From UBA6522 sp965237785 (GTDB lineage Bacteria > Pseudomonadota > Gammaproteobacteria > Steroidobacterales > Rariloculaceae): a stretch of 64,000 bases of DNA. This document shows positions 26,614 to 33,393 of this stretch, piece by piece. Positions within the stretch are counted from its first letter, which is position 1, and each line of letters opens with the position of its first letter. Under the pieces are notes generated by a model. That model saw nothing but the letters and a program-made list of their open reading frames with translations. It searched no databases and was not told the DNA's origin. The stretch spans positions 2,170,001 to 2,234,000 of the forward strand of contig OZ250159.1 of assembly GCA_965237785.1 (NCBI GenBank). Direction: 5' to 3'. The position numbers and the translations under genes are program-made.

Positions 26614-26689
26614 GCTGATGTAGCTCAATTGGCAGAGCACCTGTCTTGTAAACAGGAGGTTGTGAGTTCGAGGCTCACCGTCAGCTCCA
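26614..26689 (+). tRNA. tRNA-Thr(TGT)
   Basis: First gene of the array. Acceptor GCTGATG/CGTCAGC, anticodon loop CTTGTAA, T-loop TTCGAGG, CCA encoded. Canonical in all arms. A Thr-TGT then Tyr-GTA order also opens the thrU-tyrU-glyT-thrT-tufB cluster of many proteobacteria, but no tufB follows here. Confidence 0.95.
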
Positions 26690-26694
26690 GATTC

Positions 26695-26779
26695 GGAGGG
26701 GCTTTCATTGGCGAGATGCCCTGGCTGTAAACCAGGCGCCCTACGGGTTGTGTGGGTTCGACTCCTACCCCCTCCACCA
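26695..26779 (+). tRNA. tRNA-Tyr(GTA)
   Basis: Class II, 85 nt, CCA encoded. Acceptor GGAGGGG/CCCCTCC, anticodon loop CTGTAAA, extra arm with CCC-TAC-GGG, T-arm GTGGG/CCTAC with loop TTCGACT. The D-stem (TTTC/GAGA) is A-U and G-U rich. Confidence 0.92.
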
Positions 26780-26802
26780 CTTTTGCTCCGTCGTTTTTTC
26801 TC

Positions 26803-26877
26803 GGTGCGGTAGCTCAACGGTAGAGCCCTGGATTGTCGATCCAGTCGGTGTCGGTTCGAGTCCGATTCGCACCGCCA
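26803..26877 (+). tRNA. tRNA-Asp(GTC)
   Basis: 75 nt with CCA. Acceptor GGTGCGG/TCGCACC with one G-U, discriminator G as expected for Asp, anticodon loop TTGTCGA, T-loop TTCGAGT. Confidence 0.92.
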
Positions 26878-26886
26878 CTTTCCCAT

Positions 26887-26962
26887 GATCCGGTGGGCGA
26901 ATGGTTAAGCCACGAGGCTTTCAACCTCGTAATTGCGGGTTCGAATCCCGTCCGGATCTCCA
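26887..26962 (+). tRNA. tRNA-Glu(TTC)
   Basis: 76 nt with CCA. Acceptor GATCCGG/CCGGATC, anticodon loop CTTTCAA, T-arm GCGGG/CCCGT with TTCGAAT. Three-pair D-stem. Its CCA abuts the next tRNA with no spacer, so processing must cut between them. Confidence 0.92.
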
Positions 26963-27041
26963 GGACCGGTAGCTCAGTCAGGTTGAGAGCGCGCGGCTGA
27001 TAACCGCGAGGTCGGCCGTTCAACTCGGTCCCGGTCCACCA
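26963..27041 (+). tRNA. tRNA-Ile(GAT)
   Basis: 79 nt with CCA, starting at the base after the previous CCA. Acceptor GGACCGG/CCGGTCC, anticodon loop CTGATAA, D-loop of 11 nt, T-loop TTCAACT. Discriminator A. Confidence 0.92.
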
Positions 27042-27046
27042 CCTAC

Positions 27047-27123
27047 CTGGGAGTAGCTCAGTCTAGTAGAGCACTCGCCTTGGAAGCGAGAGGCCGCGGG
27101 TGCGAATCCTGCCTTCCAGACCA
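27047..27123 (+). tRNA. tRNA-Pro(TGG) with altered elbow residues
   Basis: 77 nt with CCA. Acceptor CTGGGAG/CTTCCAG keeps the C1-G72 pair of bacterial tRNA-Pro, anticodon loop CTTGGAA. The T-loop is TGCGAAT, so position 55 is G, not U; the D-loop AGTCTAGTA has AG where GG (18-19) is expected. The usual G18-pseudouridine55 pair is therefore replaced. Confidence 0.87.
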
Positions 27124-27128
27124 ATTTC

Positions 27129-27204
27129 GCGGACATAGCTCAATTGGCAGAGCGACAGGTTTCCAACCTGTAGGTTGTCGGATCGTGGCCGACTGTCCGC
27201 TCCA
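27129..27204 (+). tRNA. tRNA-Gly(TCC) with altered T-loop
   Basis: 76 nt with CCA. Acceptor GCGGACA/TGTCCGC, anticodon loop TTTCCAA, T-stem GTCGG/CCGAC. The T-loop is ATCGTGG: A54 and T58 swap the normal U54-A58 pair. Confidence 0.87.
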
Positions 27205-27209
27205 CCTTC

Positions 27210-27297
27210 GGAGACTCGCAAGGCTGGCGCGCTTACCCGGTTTGAACCCGGCGATGTCCGAAAGGGCGTGGGAGTTCGATCCTCTCAGTCTCCGCCA
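27210..27297 (+). tRNA. tRNA-Ser(TGA)
   Basis: Class II, 88 nt with CCA. Acceptor GGAGACT/AGTCTCC, discriminator G, anticodon loop TTTGAAC (TGA) with one mismatch at the top of the stem, extra arm GTCC-GAAA-GGGC, T-arm GGGAG/CTCTC with TTCGATC. Confidence 0.85.
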
Positions 27298-27303
27298 CAC
27301 AAT

Positions 27304-27393
27304 GGTGAGCCTAGCTCAATGGCAGAGCTCCAGGATGTGACCCTGGACGGTACCGGTTCGAGTATCGTGGTTCGAACCCACGGCGCCGAGCCA
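27304..27393 (+). tRNA. Aberrant tRNA-His-like gene (GTG)
   Basis: The 5' half is a normal D-arm (GCTC/GAGC) and anticodon arm CCAGG-ATGTGAC-CCTGG. The 3' half then contains two T-loop-like segments, one degenerate (GGTTCGAG, 27355-27362) and one perfect (CGTGG-TTCGAAC-CCACG). The 7 bases after the second T-arm, GCGCCGA, do not pair with the 5' end GGTGAGC. It is either a chimera or decayed gene, or a non-standard tRNA. Confidence 0.5.
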
Positions 27394-27398
27394 GCCGC

Positions 27399-27472
27399 AG
27401 GCCGGTGGTCTAACGGTAAGACTGCGGGCTCCAACCCCGCCAATCGGCGTTCGAATCGTCGCCGGCCTGCCA
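27399..27472 (+). tRNA. tRNA-Trp(CCA)
   Basis: 74 nt with CCA. Acceptor AGGCCGG/CCGGCCT, discriminator G as in bacterial Trp, anticodon loop CTCCAAC, T-arm CGGCG/CGTCG with TTCGAAT. The only tRNA-Trp in the window, and so of possible relevance to the trp attenuator. Confidence 0.92.
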
Positions 27473-27481
27473 ACTCAAACA

Positions 27482-27556
27482 CACGCCGTGGCCGAAATGG
27501 TTAGGCGCGAGACTGCAACTCTCGAGATCCCGGTTCGAGTCCGGGCGGCGTGTCCA
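27482..27556 (+). tRNA. tRNA-Cys(GCA)
   Basis: 75 nt with CCA. Acceptor CACGCCG/CGGCGTG, discriminator U, the identity base for Cys, anticodon loop CTGCAAC, T-arm CCCGG/CCGGG with TTCGAGT. C1-G72 instead of the usual G1-C72. Confidence 0.9.
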
Positions 27557-27560
27557 CTTC

Positions 27561-27658
27561 GCCCCAGTAGCTCAGCGGTAGAGCAGCGGGTTTATACCCC
27601 GTCATGAACGCGCCTGATAAGCGGTTGGTCGCATGTTCGAATCATGCCTGGGGCACCA
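27561..27658 (+). tRNA. tRNA with anticodon TAT (Ile, AUA) and a 28-nt variable region
   Basis: 98 nt with CCA. Acceptor GCCCCAG/CTGGGGC, D-arm GCTC/GAGC, anticodon arm GCGGG-TTTATAC-CCCGT (anticodon at 27593-27595), T-arm GCATG/CATGC with TTCGAAT. The variable region 27603-27630 can form a small stem (AACGC with GCGGTT, one bulge). Most bacteria read AUA with a CAU anticodon modified to lysidine, so UAU plus a long arm is unusual. Confidence 0.85.
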
Positions 27659-27659
27659 C

Positions 27660-27738
27660 GTCTCCGTAGCTCAATCGGATCCAGAGCACCGGGCTTCTAA
27701 CCCGGGGGTTGCAGGTTCGAGTCCTGCCGGGGACGCCA
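27660..27738 (+). tRNA. tRNA-Arg(TCT)
   Basis: 79 nt with CCA. Acceptor GTCTCCG/CGGGGAC with one U-G, discriminator G, anticodon loop CTTCTAA, D-loop of 11 nt, T-arm GCAGG/CCTGC with TTCGAGT. Confidence 0.92.
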
Positions 27739-27743
27739 CCCAT

Positions 27744-27821
27744 GGCCGTCTGAAGGGAATTGGCATACCTACCTGTCTTAGAAACAGGTGTTTCTCGGTT
27801 CGACTCCGAGGGCGGCTACCA
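27744..27821 (+). tRNA. tRNA-Leu(TAG) lacking the long variable arm
   Basis: 78 nt with CCA. Acceptor GGCCGTC/GGCGGCT (two G-U), discriminator A, Leu-like three-pair D-stem with loop GAATTGGCATA, anticodon arm CCTGT-CTTAGAA-ACAGG. The variable loop is only TGTTT (5 nt), where bacterial tRNA-Leu has a class II arm. Confidence 0.88.
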
Positions 27822-27829
27822 TTTCACAT

Positions 27830-27906
27830 GCGGACCTGAAGGGAACGGCATACCTCGGCGGCTTAAACCCGCTGGCATCCCGGTTCGACTCCGGGGGTCC
27901 GTACCA
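27830..27906 (+). tRNA. tRNA-Leu(TAA) lacking the long variable arm
   Basis: 77 nt with CCA, last in the array. Acceptor GCGGACC/GGTCCGT, discriminator A, anticodon loop CTTAAAC, variable loop GGCAT (5 nt), T-arm CCCGG/CCGGG. The D-arm TGAAGGGAA..GGCATACCT matches the preceding Leu gene, so the two are likely sisters. Confidence 0.88.
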
Positions 27907-27964
27907 CCCTCCCCCGCACACACAATCCGCGTTGTCAGGGTTCACACTGAAGGAACCATTATTG

Positions 27965-28168
27965 ATGAACGCAATGATCCTGAAGCTCGATGTCGCAGGC
28001 CGGCCGGTCCGCTGGGTATCGCGCCAGGAAGGCGCGCTGCTCTATTGCAGGGACCAGGTCGCCTGGGAAGCCGGACACGAGGTCATTCGACTGTACGGAG
28101 GCAACCATCGCAAGGACGATCGCACGCTCGACGAGCTGGGCTGGACGTTGCTGGCCACAGAACACTAA
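27965..28168 (+). CDS. Truncated HNH-endonuclease-like protein
   Basis: A 67-residue ORF starts 58 bp after the last tRNA. Its sequence (MILKLDVAGRPVRWVSR, GALLYCRDQVAWEAG, VIRLYGGNHR) resembles the N-terminal region that precedes the zinc-binding HNH motif in a family of bacterial HNH endonucleases. The catalytic part is missing, so it is a remnant or a short stand-alone version. GGAACC lies 13 bp before the ATG. The homology is from memory of the family and is moderate. Confidence 0.55.
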   Translation: MNAMILKLDVAGRPVRWVSRQEGALLYCRDQVAWEAGHEVIRLYGGNHRKDDRTLDELGWTLLATEH

Positions 28169-28236
28169 CCAGCAAGCATTCGTACGCCATATCCACGAGC
28201 CAGACGATCTGGATCGTTAGCAGCACACGACGGCTT

Positions 28237-28953
28237 TCAGTCTTCGACAGCCACGCCAATCACGAAGAGAACGGCGTAGTCTTGCTTGTTGCAGCCCTCG
28301 ACTGGGGGCATCGCCCCCCCTGGAATAACTGGAAATGCAGTTATCCGTGCCTTGGCCGGCGAACACGAATTATCGCCCGTCGCCGGTGTGTAGCGCGCCG
28401 AGCGACAGCGCAGGTGAGTCACATCATAAATCGTGGCGCCCTCGGCGAGTTCCCAACGCCGGGTACCGTCGTTCTCCATCGGACGAACGGTCAGCATGGT
28501 CGTCACCTCGCGGTCACCCGTGACCAGGTATTTGCCGGAAGGAAGCGGGAAGTCCGGTTGCTCCATAATCAAGCCGTGTTCCTCCAACCACCAATCTGCG
28601 CTGTCGAATTCCCACTGTGCCGGGGCGACACCACCTGCGGCTTTTAATCGCTCATAGCGGCCCAGCCTCACTCCCCGCGGACCAGGATCTTGACGCCATA
28701 GACCCCACAATTGTGCATTGCTCCCGGAGGTTGCGTCCGGATCGCCCAACGCCGCGATGAATTGCGTCGAAATGCGCTTGAACTTCGTCCGATCGCCTGC
28801 AGCGTGAACCGACTGCCCCAATGAGGCTGCCGGGGATAGCGCCGCCGAGGCGGCCGCTGCCGTACCGGCTACGAGAAACGAGCGGCGACTCAGGCCCCCG
28901 ATGCCTGATTCTGTCGGACGGACGGACGGGTAAAATTCGCGCTCTCGGTTCAT
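28237..28953 (-). CDS. Tat-exported protein of unknown function
   Basis: A 238-residue protein with a twin-arginine signal (LSRRSFLVAG, residues ~22-31) followed by an Ala-rich hydrophobic stretch and cleavage near LGQS. The mature part has WEFDSADWWLEEHG, SGKYLVTGDREVTT, ATIYDVTHLRCRSARY and a Cys-containing C-terminus (GDNSCSP, VEGCNKQDY). Tat export implies folding, possibly with a cofactor, in the cytoplasm. I do not recognise a named domain. It follows the beta-propeller lipoprotein gene on the same strand by 28 bp. Confidence 0.8.
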   Translation of the reverse strand: MNREREFYPSVRPTESGIGGLSRRSFLVAGTAAAASAALSPAASLGQSVHAAGDRTKFKRISTQFIAALGDPDATSGSNAQLWGLWRQDPGPRGVRLGRYERLKAAGGVAPAQWEFDSADWWLEEHGLIMEQPDFPLPSGKYLVTGDREVTTMLTVRPMENDGTRRWELAEGATIYDVTHLRCRSARYTPATGDNSCSPAKARITAFPVIPGGAMPPVEGCNKQDYAVLFVIGVAVED

Positions 28954-28981
28954 CGTATGCTCTCCTCTATAGACGGATACG

Positions 28982-30169
28982 CTATTCCGAGCCCCAACCG
29001 ATCTCTTGTCCGACCAGCAGCGCCGGGTTCACGCCAGGCTTGGGCGTGAATTTCTGCACACGACCGACATGGACGTCGGAGATGTACAGATTGTCCTCGC
29101 TGTCGACACTGAACTGGTGAGGGCCCCACATGGCGCCAGGATAGGAGCCGAACGTCCCCCACGAGTAGAGCAGCTTCCCGTCGAGACTGAATTTCATGAT
29201 CTTGCTGTGATCGCCGTCGCTCACCCACAGATGCTGGTCAGCGGACATATAGATGTAATACGGGCGGTGTTCCGGTATTTCGCTTAAGTAGTTTCCGTTC
29301 TCATCGAACACTTGAACCCGGTGGTTCGACCGATCGGATACGTAGACGCGCCGCTGATCGTCGACGGCGACCCCATGAACGGTGTTCATATAGCCGGGCC
29401 GGGTTTCGCTGCCGGACTCGCCAGGCTCGCCCCACTGCATGACGAACTCATCATCCGCGTTGAACTTCAGCACACGGGTGTTCCTGTAACCATCGCTGAT
29501 GAAATAGGTTCCATCAGGCAACCATGCGATGTCGGTAACCCGGTTGAAGTGGGCGTCGTCATCGCCCGGCACCCTGAATTCCCCCAGCGTCGTCACGAGT
29601 TCCCCCTCAGGCGTGAACTTGTAGATCGAATGAGCGCCGTCATCGACGACCCACACGTGGCGTTCAGGATCGTAGGGACTGACCTTGACCCGGTGCGGGC
29701 GAACGAAGAGTTCGTTGTGCTGCTCCCAGGACTCGACCATCTCCCCTTCGCTATTAAAGATCACCAGAATGTGATCCCAACGCGGATGCCGTTCCGGATT
29801 CGCCTGCGACAAATCGAATCCCGATGTGTTGCGGGTGGGGACGGGCGAGCCCGCGTCTTCCAGGACCGGCAAACAGCCGCGCGTGAACACGAACACCCGA
29901 TCGGGAGTCTCTGCAAAGACGCCACCGACTGAGCCGCCCTGGTAGCCCTCGCCGCAGACATTCTCCGGCCAGTTCTCAACCACGTCATAGGGGCCTGATA
30001 TATCGTTGCCGCCGCTTGCGTCCTGTGGGAGACCGAGAGCCGACCAGGCGTCCGCTCCCGCCATCGCAACGGTCGCGTCCGATTCCTGCGCCCCGACATC
30101 CTCTCGCGGCCCACATGCACTCACCAACAGCACACCCACACATAGCAGCGTCAATTCCGTCATGCGCAT
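28982..30169 (-). CDS. NHL-type beta-propeller lipoprotein
   Basis: A 395-residue protein whose N-terminus (LLCVGVLLVSAC) is a lipobox, so it should be a lipoprotein anchored at Cys19. From ~residue 145 on it has NHL-like blades: NELFVRPHRVKVSPYDP, HVWVVDDGAHSIYKFTPEG, TYFISDGYRNTRVLKFN, RVYVSDRSNHRVQVFDENG, and LYISDVHVGRVQKFTP. This is the propeller also found in peptidyl-amidating lyases, but enzyme activity cannot be claimed. Region 30170-30737 beyond it contains no gene I can support. Confidence 0.83.
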   Translation of the reverse strand: MRMTELTLLCVGVLLVSACGPREDVGAQESDATVAMAGADAWSALGLPQDASGGNDISGPYDVVENWPENVCGEGYQGGSVGGVFAETPDRVFVFTRGCLPVLEDAGSPVPTRNTSGFDLSQANPERHPRWDHILVIFNSEGEMVESWEQHNELFVRPHRVKVSPYDPERHVWVVDDGAHSIYKFTPEGELVTTLGEFRVPGDDDAHFNRVTDIAWLPDGTYFISDGYRNTRVLKFNADDEFVMQWGEPGESGSETRPGYMNTVHGVAVDDQRRVYVSDRSNHRVQVFDENGNYLSEIPEHRPYYIYMSADQHLWVSDGDHSKIMKFSLDGKLLYSWGTFGSYPGAMWGPHQFSVDSEDNLYISDVHVGRVQKFTPKPGVNPALLVGQEIGWGSE

Positions 30170-30737
30170 CGGCTGTCTCCTGTAATTATCGTTCTTAATT
30201 TTGCGAATGGCCTCGCTCAGACGACGCCTGCGCGAGGCCAGAGATTTTCCACTATAACAAATGAGTCACCCGTCTTGCTTCGCCTATCTGAATTGCGGTC
30301 GGACGACCTTTGGTACTCCCTGATTCAGCACACCATCGATCCGATTCTCGTCGCAAGCGTCTGAGCCGATCTCGATGAGCGCGGCAGAGAATCTTGAATG
30401 CCCTGTATCCCAGCTGCGATGCCCCGTCGATCCTGTCCGCGCAGAGGTTGGTCGATACGAACCAACCGTGCCCCGAACATTCAAGCCGTAGACGGTGAAG
30501 CCGCCTTCTCCGTCGAGCGTACGATTAATATGAACTCGACCGAGGTACCCGAGGGTGCGGTGGAAGAGCCTGGGACGATGAGCAAGCGCAAGCCGCACAT
30601 TCGGAACAGCCACACTCGAAGAAATTTCGCGCCGCCATCCGTAACTTAAGCGGCAGCCTCTACGACGAACGAATTGACCGGCGTTGCTGCTTCAGTTGTT
30701 CAATCTGCTGCCACAATACCCAGGAACGATGTCTCGG

Positions 30738-31088
30738 TTAGCCGGCGACAGCGGCAAGCGCCTCTGCACGAGAGGGATGCGTCGAGATGATCTGGTCAAA
30801 ACCGCTGATCTGAAAGATTTTGGCGATCGGGGCCGACAGCGAGCAAAGCGCAAATTTGACGCTTCGCTTCCCCAACGTCTTGGCAATCAAGAGCAGCGCG
30901 CGGAGACCCGCACTGCTGATGTAGGAAAGATTCTCGCAATCGATGATAACCGGACCTTCGCATTCGCTGATGGCGGCTTGAACGGCACTTTCGAATTCGC
31001 GCGCATTGGCGCCATCGATACGGCCCTCGGCCCTGGCAATCAGCGCTCCACTAACGCTTTCCGTTTTTATCTCCATCAGCCCGCTCAT
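30738..31088 (-). CDS. STAS-domain anti-sigma factor antagonist
   Basis: A 116-residue single-domain protein of the SpoIIAA type. The conserved phosphorylation loop is present: VIIDCENLSYISSAGLRALL, with Ser at ~59-60. Such proteins release a partner by binding a kinase/anti-sigma protein and are controlled by phosphorylation of that Ser. No kinase or phosphatase gene is adjacent, so the partner lies elsewhere. Confidence 0.92.
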   Translation of the reverse strand: MSGLMEIKTESVSGALIARAEGRIDGANAREFESAVQAAISECEGPVIIDCENLSYISSAGLRALLLIAKTLGKRSVKFALCSLSAPIAKIFQISGFDQIISTHPSRAEALAAVAG

Positions 31089-31379
31089 CCCGTGGTTTCA
31101 AACCCGCCGAAGTATACCAATTGCATACCGTAGTACAACGACAAATTTCAATCCGAATCAGACGTTACGATCCGATACCATGGCGCTTCGCCCGTTACGT
31201 TTCACGTCGGATTGCAAAACCCGCCGTATACGCAGCCACACCACGGTCGCGTCTCTGTAGCGACGGACAGGAACAATTTGTCAACCCGGACTTTCCGCGG
31301 TGAAATGCGAAAAAACATCGTTTAATTTGTTCTCCCTGGTGCATACTCGCTCTTCAGCGGCCCCAATATATCGCTGCCA

Positions 31380-33053
31380 ATGAACACGAAATCGGATATC
31401 GAAATCGCTCGCGCAGCCACCATGCTGCCAATACTCGAGATTGCCGCGAAACTCGGCATCCTCGAGTTCACGGTTCCTCACGGCAGATCCAAGGCCAAAG
31501 TCGACTACGCTACGATTGGAGCATCAAGACCGGCCAACACCGGCAGGCTGATTCTGGTGACGGCGGTGTCGCCGACGCCGGCGGGTGAAGGCAAGACGAC
31601 GACGACGATCGGTCTGGGTGACGCTCTCAACCGCATCGGCAGAAATGCCCTTATTTGCCTTCGCGAGCCCAGTCTCGGACCTTGCTTTGGCATGAAAGGC
31701 GGTGCCGCGGGCGGCGGCTATTCGCAGGTCGTGCCGATGACCGATATCAACCTCCACTTTACGGGGGACTTTCACGCAATCGGCGCCGCCCATAATTTGC
31801 TCGCGGCGTTGATCGACAACCACGTTCACTGGGGTAACGAACCCACGTTGGACCCAAGACGTATCGCCTGGCGCCGTGTGGTCGATCTGAACGACCGCGC
31901 GTTGCGCCACGCGACGATCGGTTTGGGCGGGACGGCTCACGGTGTCCCCCGAGAAACCGGGTTCGATATCACCAGCACTTCCGAGGTCATGGCGATCTTC
32001 TGTTTGGCGACGGATCTTGACGATCTGGAGCGCCGCCTGAGCAATATTGTGGTGGCGTATGACCGCGATCTGAAGCCAGTCACCGCCGGCGACCTCAAGG
32101 CCCACGGACCGATGACGGCCTTGCTCAAGGATGCTTTCGCACCCAACCTCGTACAGACGTTGGAGAATAACCCCGCATTTATCCACGGAGGGCCGTTTGC
32201 AAACATCGCGCATGGATGTAATTCGGTCGTCGCGACCCGCGCCGCTCTGAAACTGGCTGACTATGTAGTGACCGAGGCTGGTTTCGGCTCCGACCTGGGC
32301 GCGGAGAAGTTCTTCGACATCAAATGCCGCAGCGCGGGATTGAGTCCCGATGCGGTGGTACTGGTCGCAACGATCAAGGCACTGAAAATGCATGGCGGCG
32401 TTGCACGGGACAGCCTCCACCGACAAGACCGCAAGGCGGTGGAAAAGGGTTGCGTCAACCTGGGCCAACATCTCGCCATCCTCAATCGTTTCGGAGTTCC
32501 GGCGACGGTCGCGATCAATCGCTACTCGGCAGATACAGACGCCGAGGTGGGTGCTGTCAAGGACTATTGCCGGCGCTTGGGCGCCAGCGCAATCGAGTGC
32601 CGGCACTGGGCCGAGGGCGGCGCCGGCGCGATGGAACTCGCGAACCACGTTGCGAAACTGGCCGATTCGGCGCACACCGGATTCAGGCCGCTCTATGACG
32701 ACGACCTGGGCCTGTGGGAAAAAGCCCGCCGCATTGCGCGGACTATCTACGGAGCGCGGGACATCGTCGCGCCTGCAAAGGTTCGCGATCAATTCTCACG
32801 GCTGCAGGACAGCGGCTACGGCCACTTTCCGGTTTGCATGGCCAAGACGCAATACAGTTTCTCGACAAACCCGAATCGTTTCGGGGCGCCAAAAGAACAT
32901 ATCGTGGAAATTCGGGAGATTCGTCTCGCCGCCGGCGCAGGCTTCGTCATTGCTGTCTGCGGCGCCATCATGACCATGCCGGGCTTGCCGAAACGACCGG
33001 CTGCGAACGATATTTACGTCAACTCCGAAGGCCAGATCGAGGGATTGTTCTAG
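31380..33053 (+). CDS. fhs: Formate-tetrahydrofolate ligase
   Basis: The enzyme makes 10-formyl-THF from formate, THF and ATP. At 557 residues it is full length. The P-loop is TPAGEGKTTTTIGLGD (~residues 65-80), followed by REPSLGPCFGMKGGAAGGGY, the HFTGDFHAI segment, and GFGSDLGAEKFFDIKCR. C-terminal AGAGFVIAVCGAIMTMPGLP completes the family pattern. The ATG at 31380 has no strong ribosome site, and the 290 bp upstream show no other gene. With glyA and purL it supports one-carbon supply. Confidence 0.96.
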   Translation: MNTKSDIEIARAATMLPILEIAAKLGILEFTVPHGRSKAKVDYATIGASRPANTGRLILVTAVSPTPAGEGKTTTTIGLGDALNRIGRNALICLREPSLGPCFGMKGGAAGGGYSQVVPMTDINLHFTGDFHAIGAAHNLLAALIDNHVHWGNEPTLDPRRIAWRRVVDLNDRALRHATIGLGGTAHGVPRETGFDITSTSEVMAIFCLATDLDDLERRLSNIVVAYDRDLKPVTAGDLKAHGPMTALLKDAFAPNLVQTLENNPAFIHGGPFANIAHGCNSVVATRAALKLADYVVTEAGFGSDLGAEKFFDIKCRSAGLSPDAVVLVATIKALKMHGGVARDSLHRQDRKAVEKGCVNLGQHLAILNRFGVPATVAINRYSADTDAEVGAVKDYCRRLGASAIECRHWAEGGAGAMELANHVAKLADSAHTGFRPLYDDDLGLWEKARRIARTIYGARDIVAPAKVRDQFSRLQDSGYGHFPVCMAKTQYSFSTNPNRFGAPKEHIVEIREIRLAAGAGFVIAVCGAIMTMPGLPKRPAANDIYVNSEGQIEGLF

Positions 33054-33068
33054 CCCCAATAGTTGGAG

Positions 33069-33383
33069 CTAATCCGACTCATCCATCGCGCCGCACTGCC
33101 AACAGGCGGCAAACTGACCCTCGTTCCGCTCGCCGCACCCGCGGCAACGCCATTGCGCGCGGACAGCAGCGGGTTGTTCTATCGCTTCAAGCAATGCTTG
33201 CGCCCGCGGCAAGTCTGCGTCACGCAATACCCACAGTTCCGGCAGACACTCCAGAAAGGGTATTTCGCCCAACCCCCCGGAAAGCTGCTCGTTCTTGACC
33301 ACACAGGCAATGCCGGATTGCTCCAGCAAGTTGCGCACGTGCCCTACATGGGCCAGGGATTCGTGGCTGATCAATCGTTTCAT
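33069..33383 (-). CDS. DUF2007-domain protein with C-terminal zinc ribbon
   Basis: A 104-residue protein. Residues 1-~70 match DUF2007, a small putative signalling domain (LISHESLAHVGHVRNLLEQSGIACVVKNE, ELWVLRDADLPRAQALLE). Residues ~78-100 hold CRGCGERN and CWQCGAMD, a two-CxxC zinc ribbon. The start is ATG at 33383, 10 bp after trpA, so it is probably the last gene of the trp transcript. A longer frame upstream lies in trpA and is rejected. Confidence 0.83.
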   Translation of the reverse strand: MKRLISHESLAHVGHVRNLLEQSGIACVVKNEQLSGGLGEIPFLECLPELWVLRDADLPRAQALLEAIEQPAAVRAQWRCRGCGERNEGQFAACWQCGAMDESD

Positions 33384-33393
33384 GGCGCGAAGG

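Larger units (their letters stand above)
26614..27906 (+). other. Dense array of 15 tRNA genes, 15 anticodons
   Basis: In 1293 bp there are Thr-TGT, Tyr-GTA, Asp-GTC, Glu-TTC, Ile-GAT, Pro-TGG, Gly-TCC, Ser-TGA, His-GTG, Trp-CCA, Cys-GCA, Ile-TAT, Arg-TCT, Leu-TAG and Leu-TAA, all on the plus strand, all with encoded CCA, spaced 0-28 bp. No rRNA or tuf gene is associated. tRNA arrays of this density are known from mobile elements and phages, which fits the unusual members. Confidence 0.9.

Noticed and set aside
26506..27504. Open frames across the tRNA array on both strands
   Set aside because: They are translations of tRNA genes. Their apparent conservation comes from the tRNAs.
30284..30613. 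109-codon minus-strand frame
   Set aside because: No start signal, no recognisable motif, and atypical composition. The surrounding 570 bp hold nothing I can support.
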